This document shows positions 25,927 to 31,274 of a DNA stretch of 36,059 nt, one piece after another. Position 1 is the first letter of the stretch. Every line of letters starts with the position of its first letter. Both the position numbers and the translations under genes were made by a program. The stretch lies in IMG/VR virus record IMGVR_UViG_3300044699_000165, positions 1 to 36,059 of that record. One strand, given 5' to 3'. The DNA comes from a virus. The notes under the pieces were generated by a model. That model made no database searches, was not told where the DNA came from, and was given only the letters and a program-made list of their open reading frames with translations.

Positions 25927-26433
25927 ATGAACCGACGACTGGTAGCTGCTGCCGCCGGCCTGGCGGCACTAGCCGGCGCCACCGCATGCACGCCCCAGGA
26001 GATACGGCACTGGGTTGCCTGGCACGGCCAGGATCCCGCCGCTGCGGAGGAGTTCGCCGCCCAGCCTGAGGTGCAAGCCTCGCTCGCCAGCGGCGAGCAC
26101 GAGCAGGCCGCTCCCGAGCCCGAGTACTCCGGACGCGGTGGGTGTGACGGCATCTACGACGAGTTCATCCGCCAAGGCGCATCGAGTGGCGTGGCGTCGC
26201 GCTTCGCCTACCGCATCGCCCCGCGTGAGTCTGGCTGCTCGGCGCAGTTCGTCCACGACGGTGACGACTGGTCGTACTCCCGCTTCGGCTTGAACGGCCT
26301 GACCGCCGGCCTGCGAGCGAACTGGATGTCGTGGTGCGGCGCTGATGTGCGCTCTGACACCAAGAACCTCAGCACTGATGTGAACTGCGCTCTGGAGGCG
26401 TATAGCCGCATGGGCTGGGCTCCTTGGAGCTAG
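25927..26433 (+). CDS. Lysozyme-like transglycosylase lipoprotein
   Basis: ATG 25927 with an AAGGAG site; 168 residues, intact. The signal peptide ends in lipobox GATAC, so the protein is exported and lipid-anchored. After an Ala/Glu-rich linker, from about residue 75 comes a compact domain with CDGIYDEFIRQGASSGVASR, AYRIAPRESGCSAQFVHDGD, YSRFGLNGLTAGLRANWMSW and a C-terminal GWAPWS. The RESGC glutamate, the following FGLNGLT (similar to the WQIN-type strand) and GW-PW end are typical of actinobacterial soluble lytic transglycosylases acting on peptidoglycan. Two conserved Cys pairs are probably disulphides. Roles possible: lysis, entry-related remodelling, or wall change against superinfection. 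Confidence 0.75.
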   Translation: MNRRLVAAAAGLAALAGATACTPQEIRHWVAWHGQDPAAAEEFAAQPEVQASLASGEHEQAAPEPEYSGRGGCDGIYDEFIRQGASSGVASRFAYRIAPRESGCSAQFVHDGDDWSYSRFGLNGLTAGLRANWMSWCGADVRSDTKNLSTDVNCALEAYSRMGWAPWS

Positions 26434-26488
26434 TCACTACGGCTTAAGCGCAGGACTACGCTAATCCTGCGTTGAAGCACTCAACAAC

Positions 26489-26532
26489 GCCCCTGGCGGG
26501 GCCCTCGAAAAGGGCCTCTGACCAGGGGCTTT
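26489..26532 (+). terminator. Intrinsic terminator after transglycosylase gene
   Basis: Outer stem GCCCCTGG (26489-26496) / CCAGGGGC (26522-26529), inner stem GGCCCT/AGGGCC around a CGAAA loop, then TTTGT. It lies 55 bases after the stop codon. Good geometry, short T tract. Confidence 0.7.
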
Positions 26533-26536
26533 GTGC

Positions 26537-26550
26537 ATACCTGGCTATGG
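26537..26550. promoter_or_regulatory. Palindrome copy ATACCTGGCTATGG
   Basis: One change from the dispersed ATAGCTGGCTAT core, located just after the terminator and upstream of the Pro-rich lipoprotein gene, inside a 260-base intergenic gap. Probable regulator site. Confidence 0.45.
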
Positions 26551-26680
26551 ATCGGCGTTTCGAGCCTCTCCGGTAAGGCGCCTGTAAGCCGCTTTCTCCT
26601 CCTGTACTCAGCTTCTCCCTTAACTGTCTCCCTGCTGTCCTGCCCTCGTAGGGGATACCCCTACCCCGTATCGTCACTTG

Positions 26681-26686
26681 TATTGT
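26681..26686 (+). promoter_or_regulatory. Candidate leaderless -10 element TATTGT
   Basis: TATTGT followed by seven bases and the ATG at 26694. No ribosome-binding site is present. Matches the spacing seen upstream of seven other genes here. Confidence 0.4.
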
Positions 26687-26693
26687 CCCGCGC

Positions 26694-27347
26694 ATGCGGC
26701 TACTCCCCCTTCTGCTTGTGATGCTCTTAGCGACCTCGGCGTGCAGCGGCGAGCGCGACGCTCCGGTGCTTCCCGACATCGGCGGCTCGCCTCCCACGTG
26801 GGTCGAGAAGGCGTCAGGCACCACGCTGCCCACCACTACGACCGTCGCCACGACGCCTCCGGTCACCCCACCGGCAACTCCGGACTGGCGCATCAGCCCG
26901 CCAACTGTCACTATCTTAGAAGTAGCGCCTCCGTCCGCCGCGGAGACGCCACCGCGGCGCCGCCCTTCTCGGGTGACGACGCCGCCCACGGAGCCGGCGG
27001 TGGAGTCAACGCCACCGCCGGCCTCGTCGGTCGAGCCCGCCCCAACTGAGGCCCCGCCAACTGGTACGCCACCGGCGCCACCGTCGCCTCCGGCCACTCC
27101 CATGAACCCTGAGACGACAGCGACGCCGGCAACGCCCCCCAAGACCTCACTGGAAGCGGCGCGACGGGCGCCGAAGGCTCCCAAGGCTCCGAGCACGACC
27201 GGCCACACCGGCGAGGACGCAAGTAACTTACATGTTCTCTTAGCGATCGGGAAAGTAGTCGCCCTTTGGCGGGCCCAGGTGGTCCTTCACAACGCCCATC
27301 GCCCAGCGGATGGACCTGAGATCAGGATCCTGGCTGAACCGCTCTAG
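26694..27347 (+). CDS. Proline/threonine-rich lipoprotein
   Basis: ATG 26694 (MRLLPLLLVMLLATSACSGE): a lipoprotein signal with lipobox TSAC. The mature protein is almost entirely disordered, Pro/Thr/Ala-rich (TTLPTTTTVATTPPVTPPAT, PAPPSPPATPMNPE), like a wall-spanning stalk. There is no globular domain. The printed frame stays open to 27347 but converges with the minus gene ending at 27240. The last residues (WRAQVVLHNAHRPADG) look like antisense, so the true stop is probably near 27240 after a missed frame change. With the neighbouring lipoprotein it may act at the cell surface. Confidence 0.55.
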   Translation: MRLLPLLLVMLLATSACSGERDAPVLPDIGGSPPTWVEKASGTTLPTTTTVATTPPVTPPATPDWRISPPTVTILEVAPPSAAETPPRRRPSRVTTPPTEPAVESTPPPASSVEPAPTEAPPTGTPPAPPSPPATPMNPETTATPATPPKTSLEAARRAPKAPKAPSTTGHTGEDASNLHVLLAIGKVVALWRAQVVLHNAHRPADGPEIRILAEPL

Positions 27348-27911
27348 CTCCTCGTCGGTCGGGAAGCGCAACTTGCCGGGCAGGCTGTTGTCGTAGACCG
27401 AGATCCCATGGCAGACGATGCACAGGTTGACGTCACCGTCCTTGGGGCGCTGCTGACCGGTCATGCCTCCCATCGCCTCGTGCTGGGCCAAGCACTGCGG
27501 GCAGACGCTGGGGATGTCGAAGTCGGGCCACTCGGCATCAGTCGTCAGCATGACGATGCGGGTGCGGCCCTCGTGGCCATGGATCGCCTCGACGCTCTCC
27601 ATGCCGCGCTCGTAGTGCACGACGCTGGAGGGCCACTCGGTGAGCCAACGCAGACACACGACGCCGTCGCGGAACTCGACCCCCTCGGCCACGACTCCGG
27701 TCCCGGAGATGCCGGTGGCATCCTCGTCGCGGTGGAGTTCGAACCTGCGGGCGTGGGCGGAGTCCATCAGTGCACCATACCCCAGTATGGTGCGAAGCTC
27801 TGCAAGGCCCTGCTCCGTCTCGTCGGGAGGGAGGAGCCCCCATCGCCAGTTCTCGACTGGCCCCAGGACCCGGAGTTGGCCATCCTCGTCAACGATGTAC
27901 TCGTACCTCAT
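27240..27911 (-). CDS. Two-part protein: RFELHRDED family plus Cys-domain
   Basis: One open frame of 223 residues from ATG 27911 (MRYEYIVDEDGQLRVLGPVE). Inside it, ATG 27767 (MDSAHARRFELHRDEDATG) is the usual start of a small actinophage family with GVVAEGVEFRDGVVCLRWL and GHEGRTRIVML. Downstream is a Cys module CPQCLAQHEAM...LCIVCHGISVYD followed by PTDEELERFSQDPDLRSIRW, also a known small-phage-protein type. The first 48 residues may be a separate gene ending WGMVH with a TGATG overlap, if one base is missing. A promoter-like palindrome precedes the inner ATG. Functions unknown; the Cys module probably binds zinc. Confidence 0.6.
   Translation of the reverse strand: MRYEYIVDEDGQLRVLGPVENWRWGLLPPDETEQGLAELRTILGYGALMDSAHARRFELHRDEDATGISGTGVVAEGVEFRDGVVCLRWLTEWPSSVVHYERGMESVEAIHGHEGRTRIVMLTTDAEWPDFDIPSVCPQCLAQHEAMGGMTGQQRPKDGDVNLCIVCHGISVYDNSLPGKLRFPTDEELERFSQDPDLRSIRWAMGVVKDHLGPPKGDYFPDR
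27772..27793 (-). promoter_or_regulatory. Palindrome with -10 element before inner ATG
   Basis: GCACCATAC-CCCA-GTATGGTGC, perfect 9-bp arms. On the minus strand TATGGT within it lies six bases from ATG 27767, the leaderless spacing. A shorter related palindrome is at 30672-30692. It may be an operator over a leaderless promoter. Confidence 0.4.
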
Positions 27912-27937
27912 GGTGCAAGATGTCCTGTCCCGCCCGT

Positions 27938-27954
27938 GAGAAAGTATGATACTT
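27938..27954 (+). promoter_or_regulatory. Palindromic leaderless promoter/operator
   Basis: AAGTAT-G-ATACTT (27942-27954) covers TATGAT (27945-27950), which is seven bases from ATG 27958. It sits in the 46-base gap between divergent genes. GAGAAAGTATGATAC is repeated in inverted orientation at 25831-25845 with one change. Confidence 0.5.
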
Positions 27955-27957
27955 GAG

Positions 27958-28230
27958 ATGCCGAAGCCGAAGGGGATCGAGTGCCCGATGTGTCGGGGCT
28001 TCGTTGCGCCAGCGCTCCGCGGTCAGACCCTGACCGAGGCGCTCTCTCGTCACATCGAGTTGACGCACTCCATCCACCGCCCTACACCCGCGGCGGCGGT
28101 GGATACTCCGGTGGCAGATCCTGCTCCGCCCACCGCAGCACTACCGACCCCCACTCGTCGTCGTCGGAAGATCGTGAGTACCCCGCTGCCGACACCTCAG
28201 CGCCGGCTGGTGCGAAAGCGCTCCTCGTGA
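27958..28230 (+). CDS. C2H2-like zinc-finger protein
   Basis: ATG 27958 (MPKPKGIECPMCRGFVAPAL); 90 residues. CPMC with HIELTH about 25 residues later makes a C2H2-type finger. After it comes a Pro/Thr/Ala linker and a strongly basic end (TRRRRKIVST...RRLVRKRSS), good for nucleic-acid binding. Start preference over the frame's earlier codon: a palindromic -10 (TATGAT) seven bases upstream, and no ribosome-binding site, so leaderless. The 3' part faces the end of the minus gene at 28467. Confidence 0.6.
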   Translation: MPKPKGIECPMCRGFVAPALRGQTLTEALSRHIELTHSIHRPTPAAAVDTPVADPAPPTAALPTPTRRRRKIVSTPLPTPQRRLVRKRSS

Positions 28231-28467
28231 TTAGCGAGTCCCCGAGCAACTCGTAGAGCCGCATCACCAGCAGGGCGCTGAAGTGCCGGCTGAACCCGGC
28301 GTCAGGGTCATGTCGCTGCACGCACCAGTACTCGTGGGCCACGTGGTGCCCGATGCCGCCGAGCACTCGCGCAAGGCGCATTCGCGATGGTTGGTCCGCA
28401 GCCCCTCCAGGGTGTGCACCGGCACCCCGTCACCTTCCACCGGCTCGTCGCAGAACAGGCAGTCCAT
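28082..28467 (-). CDS. Small actinophage protein (LGGIGH family)
   Basis: ATG 28467 (MDCLFCDEPVEGDGVPVHTL), a frame change near 28370, then VLGGIGHHVAHEYWCVQRHD and PDAGFSRHFSALLVMRLYEL. The CLFC N-terminus with TNHRECALR, then LGGIGHH--HEYWC---DPDAG, is a very common small family in mycobacteriophages and relatives, function unknown, probably zinc-binding. The end at 28082 overlaps the plus gene by 150 bases and is doubtful. A missed frame change near 28240 giving an end near 28200 is more natural. Confidence 0.6.
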
Positions 28468-28474
28468 CAGTCGC

Positions 28475-28484
28475 AGCGTACCCT
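28475..28484. promoter_or_regulatory. Overlapping divergent -10 elements
   Basis: The 23-base gap between divergent starts 28467 (minus) and 28491 (plus). The minus strand has TACGCT seven bases before its ATG; the plus strand has TACCCT six bases before its GTG. Both would give leaderless transcripts from one site, so simultaneous use is unlikely. Confidence 0.4.
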
Positions 28485-28490
28485 TCGGTC

Positions 28491-28718
28491 GTGGGACGTC
28501 TGGAGGATCTGGAGGCCCGGGTCGAGACGCTGGAACGCTGCCTGGCCGAGATCGAGAAGATCTTCGGACTGCGGCGACGGGGGCGCAAGAAGTTCCCGTG
28601 GAGCAAGGCACCGCCGCCCCCACTTCCCCCACCCACGGGCAAACCGCAACGCAGCGGCAAGCCAACCGGTCCGGTCGAACGGGGCAGTAGCTCAACGGTT
28701 AGAGCAACGGACTCATAA
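28491..28718 (+). CDS. Coiled-coil/basic Pro-rich small protein
   Basis: GTG 28491 (read MGRLEDLEARVETLERCLAE), a clear coiled coil of about 25 residues, then RRRGRKKFPWSKAPPPPLPP and a Pro/Lys tail. The frame ends inside the following tRNA gene (28681-28753), so either the tail is short in reality or the tRNA is cut from the messenger. About 75 residues. Function unknown. Confidence 0.45.
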   Translation: MGRLEDLEARVETLERCLAEIEKIFGLRRRGRKKFPWSKAPPPPLPPPTGKPQRSGKPTGPVERGSSSTVRATDS

Positions 28719-28753
28719 TCCGTCGGTCGCGGGTTCAACTCCTGCCTGCCTCA
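28681..28753 (+). tRNA. tRNA with CAT anticodon (Met, or Ile2)
   Basis: Acceptor GGGGCAG/CTGCCTC, D arm GCTC..GAGC, anticodon stem ACGGA/TCCGT with loop CTCATAA, T arm GCGGG TTCAACT CCTGC. 73 nt, discriminator A. CAT could be elongator Met or, after lysidine modification, Ile for AUA; I cannot decide from sequence alone. Only plus-strand tRNA in the window. Confidence 0.85.
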
Positions 28754-28998
28754 CTCCTCGTCCCGCCGCTCCAACCGCTTGCGGCGCCGCTCGGCGGCAG
28801 CATCGAGACGGTCCTGCCGGCGCCGGGGATTGAACCGCCGCTCGGCCAACCGCCGCTTGTTGACCTTGGCCTCGTGAGCCTTGCGTTTGTCGGGGTGCGA
28901 GCGTTGTAGTCACGTGCCGCCACCGTGTGGGCGGCGGTGCACAGGTCGCAACGGCAACCCCGGGCGTACCCAGTGGTCGATCCGTGCTCCCAAGGCAC
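28751..28998 (-). CDS. HGSxxGYxRGCRCxxC-type small protein
   Basis: GTG 28998 (read MPWEHGSTTGYARGCRCDLC), then TAAHTVAARDYN. A frame change near 28895 leads to HPDKRKAHEAKVNKRRLAER and ends KRLERRDEE. About 81 residues. The HG--GY-RGCRC--C-AA motif is shared by many small actinophage proteins and likely binds zinc, with a very basic helical C-terminus suited to RNA/DNA binding. The stop codon overlaps the 3' end of the opposite-strand tRNA. Confidence 0.6.
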
Positions 28999-29009
28999 GG
29001 GAGCCCACG

Positions 29010-29129
29010 TTAGGTCTTGGCCTTCCCGCCCTGGCGGACCTGGGCCAACGTCTTGCCCTTCGGCGGCTTCGTCTTGGTCAACCGCTTCGGCGTCCGCGTC
29101 TGATGCACCTTCAACCCCTGGCGGGCCAT
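29010..29129 (-). CDS. Basic microprotein
   Basis: ATG 29129 (MARQGLKVHQTRTPKRLTKT), ending GGKAKT with TAA at 29010; 39 residues, about one third Lys/Arg, no ordered motif. It fits exactly between neighbours with short gaps on the same strand. Possibly a nucleic-acid-binding peptide; composition alone supports this. Confidence 0.45.
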   Translation of the reverse strand: MARQGLKVHQTRTPKRLTKTKPPKGKTLAQVRQGGKAKT

Positions 29130-29138
29130 CGGGCCAAC

Positions 29139-29377
29139 CTAGTCGTCAACGCTCCAACCGGCCGGCGGCGGCGGAACCACCACCACCAACTCGTGAGCGG
29201 CGTGCCCCTCCACGGCCGGCAACAGGATCGCCAACCGGTCGAGGTAGTTCCGTCCTCGTCGGTAAGCACGCGCACGTCGAGGCCGTTCATCGCGGCGTGC
29301 ATCGCCACCCACCCGACGTAGAGGGCATGCCGATCGCCCTGGAAGTAGCCCCCGGTGTACCCACCTGATTGCGTCAT
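29139..29377 (-). CDS. Unknown small protein
   Basis: ATG 29377 (MTQSGGYTGGYFQGDRHALY), with a GGGAG element ten bases upstream. It reads VGWVAMHAAMNGLDVRVLTD, then a frame change near 29255, NYLDRLAILLPAVEGHAAHE, ending PAGWSVDD. About 79 residues, alpha/beta, with no Cys cluster. Family unknown. Confidence 0.5.
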
Positions 29378-29384
29378 GACGGAA

Positions 29385-29459
29385 TCACTCCCGCTCCCAG
29401 CGCCCACCGGTCCAGACCCAGCCGGTGTCCTTGGTCAGCCAACGCCACAGCCACTTCAT
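29385..29459 (-). CDS. Possible Trp-rich microprotein
   Basis: ATG 29459: 24 residues with six tryptophans (MKWLWRWLTKDTGWVWTGGR), stop at 29385, eight bases before the next gene's start. GGGGG lies just upstream. It could be an amphipathic membrane peptide or a leader peptide. Very short, so tentative. Confidence 0.3.
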   Translation of the reverse strand: MKWLWRWLTKDTGWVWTGGRWERE

Positions 29460-29479
29460 CCCCCAACCCTACCGAGTTG

Positions 29480-29574
29480 CTAGTTCCGCTTCCCAACCCG
29501 GGCAGCCCACCCTGATGGGGATGGGTGGCGTTGCTCACCGGCGTCCGCGGCTTCCGCTTCCTGATGTAGCTCAC
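29480..29574 (-). CDS. Possible basic microprotein
   Basis: GTG 29574 (read MSYIRKRKPRTPVSNATHPH), coupled by GTGA to the previous stop. As printed, the frame runs to 29374, overlapping the Trp-rich peptide. A single frame change would stop it at 29480 (TAG). Weak evidence beyond coupling. Confidence 0.3.
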
Positions 29575-29660
29575 CGGCAACGGTTCCGGTGAAGGCTGGC
29601 GTCCAACCACTTCAACAGACGCTTCACGGTGGCGGGGTCGCTCCTGATCTTCTCGCCCAT
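29571..29660 (-). CDS. Possible microprotein with leaderless start
   Basis: ATG 29660 (MGEKIRSDPATVKRLLKWLD), ending SLHRNRCR at 29571; 29 residues, helical and basic. TAAGAT (29667-29672) lies six bases upstream, a good actinobacterial -10 at leaderless spacing. Too short to assign. Confidence 0.4.
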   Translation of the reverse strand: MGEKIRSDPATVKRLLKWLDASLHRNRCR

Positions 29661-29666
29661 CGGCCG

Positions 29667-29672
29667 ATCTTA
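29667..29672 (-). promoter_or_regulatory. Candidate leaderless -10 element TAAGAT
   Basis: Closest to consensus TATAAT of the set. Six bases from ATG 29660. The upstream -35 area (CAAAAA at spacing 17) is not convincing. Confidence 0.4.
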
Positions 29673-30199
29673 CAATGTCGCTGGTACCGTTTTTGAAGTC
29701 CAGGACGAACATCCGACCACCGGCGCCGTCACATACCGTGAGCATGATCCTGAATGTGCCGGCCACCTTCTGCCGGTTGCTGACTGCGAAGCGGAGGATG
29801 CGGTCCTGGTAAGCGGTAGTTCCAACACTTGCGTAGTCCCACAACCCGCTGGGCCATCGGGCCGGCGAAAGAACGCCCGCCGCGGCCCCACAGAAAACTG
29901 CCCCCCGTCGGGACATCCCGCAATCGGCCTCTGCTCTCCGACCTCTGGGCCCCGACCCTGGGCCCGAACCGCCAACTACGCTTCGACACCACTGCTGTGC
30001 GAACGGCCGGCTTCTCCACAACCGGTTCGAAACGCACTTCCTGCCCGATCAGCACATCCCGGTGCCTGGCGAGCAACAGCCTGCTGTTGCGGAACGCCGT
30101 CAGCTGGGCTCCAACATTCGGACCTGCATCTCTAACGGCTGCTGCCGCATCCCGGTACTTTCTTGAAACATCCTCCACGTTAGCAGCCTCTCCCCACAC
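29670..30199 (-). CDS. Unknown protein, frame-broken
   Basis: GTG 30199 (read MWGEAANVEDVSRKYRDAAA) or the internal GTG at VEDVSRK. It reads NVGAQLTAFRNSRLLLARHR, DVLIGQEVRFEPVVEKPAVR and TAVVSKRSWRFGP. After one or more frame changes near 29960-29870 it continues VGTTAYQDRILRFAVSNRQK and VAGTFRIMLTVCDGAGGRMF. About 170 residues. The pieces look alpha then beta, with no motif I know. It is the rightmost gene before the non-coding block. Confidence 0.4.
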
Positions 30200-30533
30200 T
30201 CGAGAAAACCCCCAACCTCGTGCATTGAATGGCCTGGGAACACGCGACCTGGATCACAGCAACACACGGACAACTCGCCCGCAAGACGGTCTCCGCTGGC
30301 AACCCCCACTGCGTCCATCGACGGCCCTATGAGCGGGCACCAGCGGTCCTGTTTCGAGCCTGTGCAGATCGTCCGCGCTCTCCCGTCCGAGGCTGCAGAA
30401 GCCATCATTCCCCAAAAACAGGCTACGGAGTTGATAGTGGACTAACAACACGGACCACTACGCACTACTTCACGGAACCATCCCACCCCCACATCACCCC
30501 CGTGGGTAGCGCCGCCGAGCGGTGCCTTCGATG

Positions 30534-30720
30534 TAAAGGCTTACGCCTTTAACGCAACCGAGTTGCAAAAGGGAAGGACGCCGTAGGCCGGTCCCTTAGT
30601 TGATAACGAGCTACAACTCGCTCGCCATAGCTGGCTATGGCGTGGTGAGTTGCGGTCCGTTGTGTTGCTAAGCACCATACTCCGCATGGTGCATTCGAGT
30701 TGCTAGTGGCCATGGGCCAC
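30534..30720. repeat. Cluster of palindromes in non-coding DNA
   Basis: Within 187 bases: TAAAGGC-TTAC-GCCTTTA (30534-30551), GCAAC-CGA-GTTGC (30554-30566), GGACGCC-GTA-GGC(CG)GTCC (30576-30594), CCATAGC-TG-GCTATGG (30626-30641), GCACCAT-7-ATGGTGC (30672-30692) and GTGGCC-ATG-GGCCAC (30706-30720). All are read directly from sequence. Confidence 0.75.
30626..30641. promoter_or_regulatory. Best palindrome copy CCATAGCTGGCTATGG
   Basis: Perfect inverted repeat of 7-bp arms (CCATAGC/GCTATGG) around TG. This is the most symmetric copy of the dispersed motif and may define its consensus. Confidence 0.5.
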
Positions 30721-30987
30721 GACCCATGGTGCGATATTGAGCAGCCCGATTGGCGTTGGCCACATGCGCGTGGGTAGGAGTGGGTGCGTGGGTGTCGAGT
30801 AGCAACAAGTGAGACGTGAGCGGCACGTGGCCCTTGAAAATTGTGTATGTGCATGCCATGCATGTGTGCTCCGTAACGTACTAGTGCTGGGGGACTTGGC
30901 CTAGCTCAGGGCCGGCCTTGTGGTGGCCCTGGGCTCAGGGGTGCTCGGCACGTGCCTCAGGGGGAAGGCTGGCCACGTTGGGGGAGC

Positions 30988-31001
30988 GATAGCTGGGTAT
31001 G
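30988..31001. promoter_or_regulatory. Palindrome copy GATAGCTGGGTATG
   Basis: Core ATAGCTGGGTAT, one change from the symmetric form and identical to the copy at 7359. Lies in the non-coding block upstream of the helicase terminator. Confidence 0.45.
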
Positions 31002-31163
31002 CCCAGCCACCAGGGGCGATTCGCAGTGAATCCCGTTGTATGGCCGTAGGAGCCGCGTGAGTGCTCTGTGGGCGTGATTGCCCGCCGAGTTTGCTATCGT
31101 CGATCCTGGGGCACTGTGGGGGGTGTGGGGGCATTCTGGAGGGCATGGGCCGGGACGACGAAA

Positions 31164-31187
31164 GAGCCCCTGCTCACGCAGGGGCTC
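31164..31187 (-). terminator. Strong intrinsic terminator after helicase gene
   Basis: Perfect 10-bp stem GAGCCCCTGC / GCAGGGGCTC with a 4-base loop; on the minus strand TTTCGTCG follows. Located about 90 bases after the helicase stop. Confidence 0.85.
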
Positions 31188-31274
31188 TTCGAAGCAAGCG
31201 AGTCGGGGCCTGCCCCGATGGGGCTCACCGCCGTGCGAACCCTCGAACCACTCACAGCGATCGGCGGCCAGCAC

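Larger units (their letters stand above)
30200..31163. other. Region without a convincing gene
   Basis: Frames of 60-105 codons exist on both strands between 30254 and 30451 but disagree with each other and lack start signals. From 30480 to 31160 no credible reading frame is seen. The block holds two copies of the dispersed palindrome, several hairpins, and G-rich DNA between 30750 and 31150. It ends at the terminator that closes the helicase gene. Candidate roles: replication origin, regulatory region, or structured RNA. Confidence 0.5.

Noticed and set aside
28681-28753. tRNA(CAT) as a phage attachment site
   Set aside because: No integrase gene is nearby and the tRNA is complete with its own acceptor stem. 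Nothing duplicates its 3' end in the window.
30254-30451. Competing minus frames of 65 and 102 codons
   Set aside because: Both are open but neither shows a motif or start signal. Kept as unassigned sequence.
30957-31274. A 105-codon minus frame after the helicase
   Set aside because: It contains the perfect intrinsic terminator at 31164-31187 and has no ribosome site.
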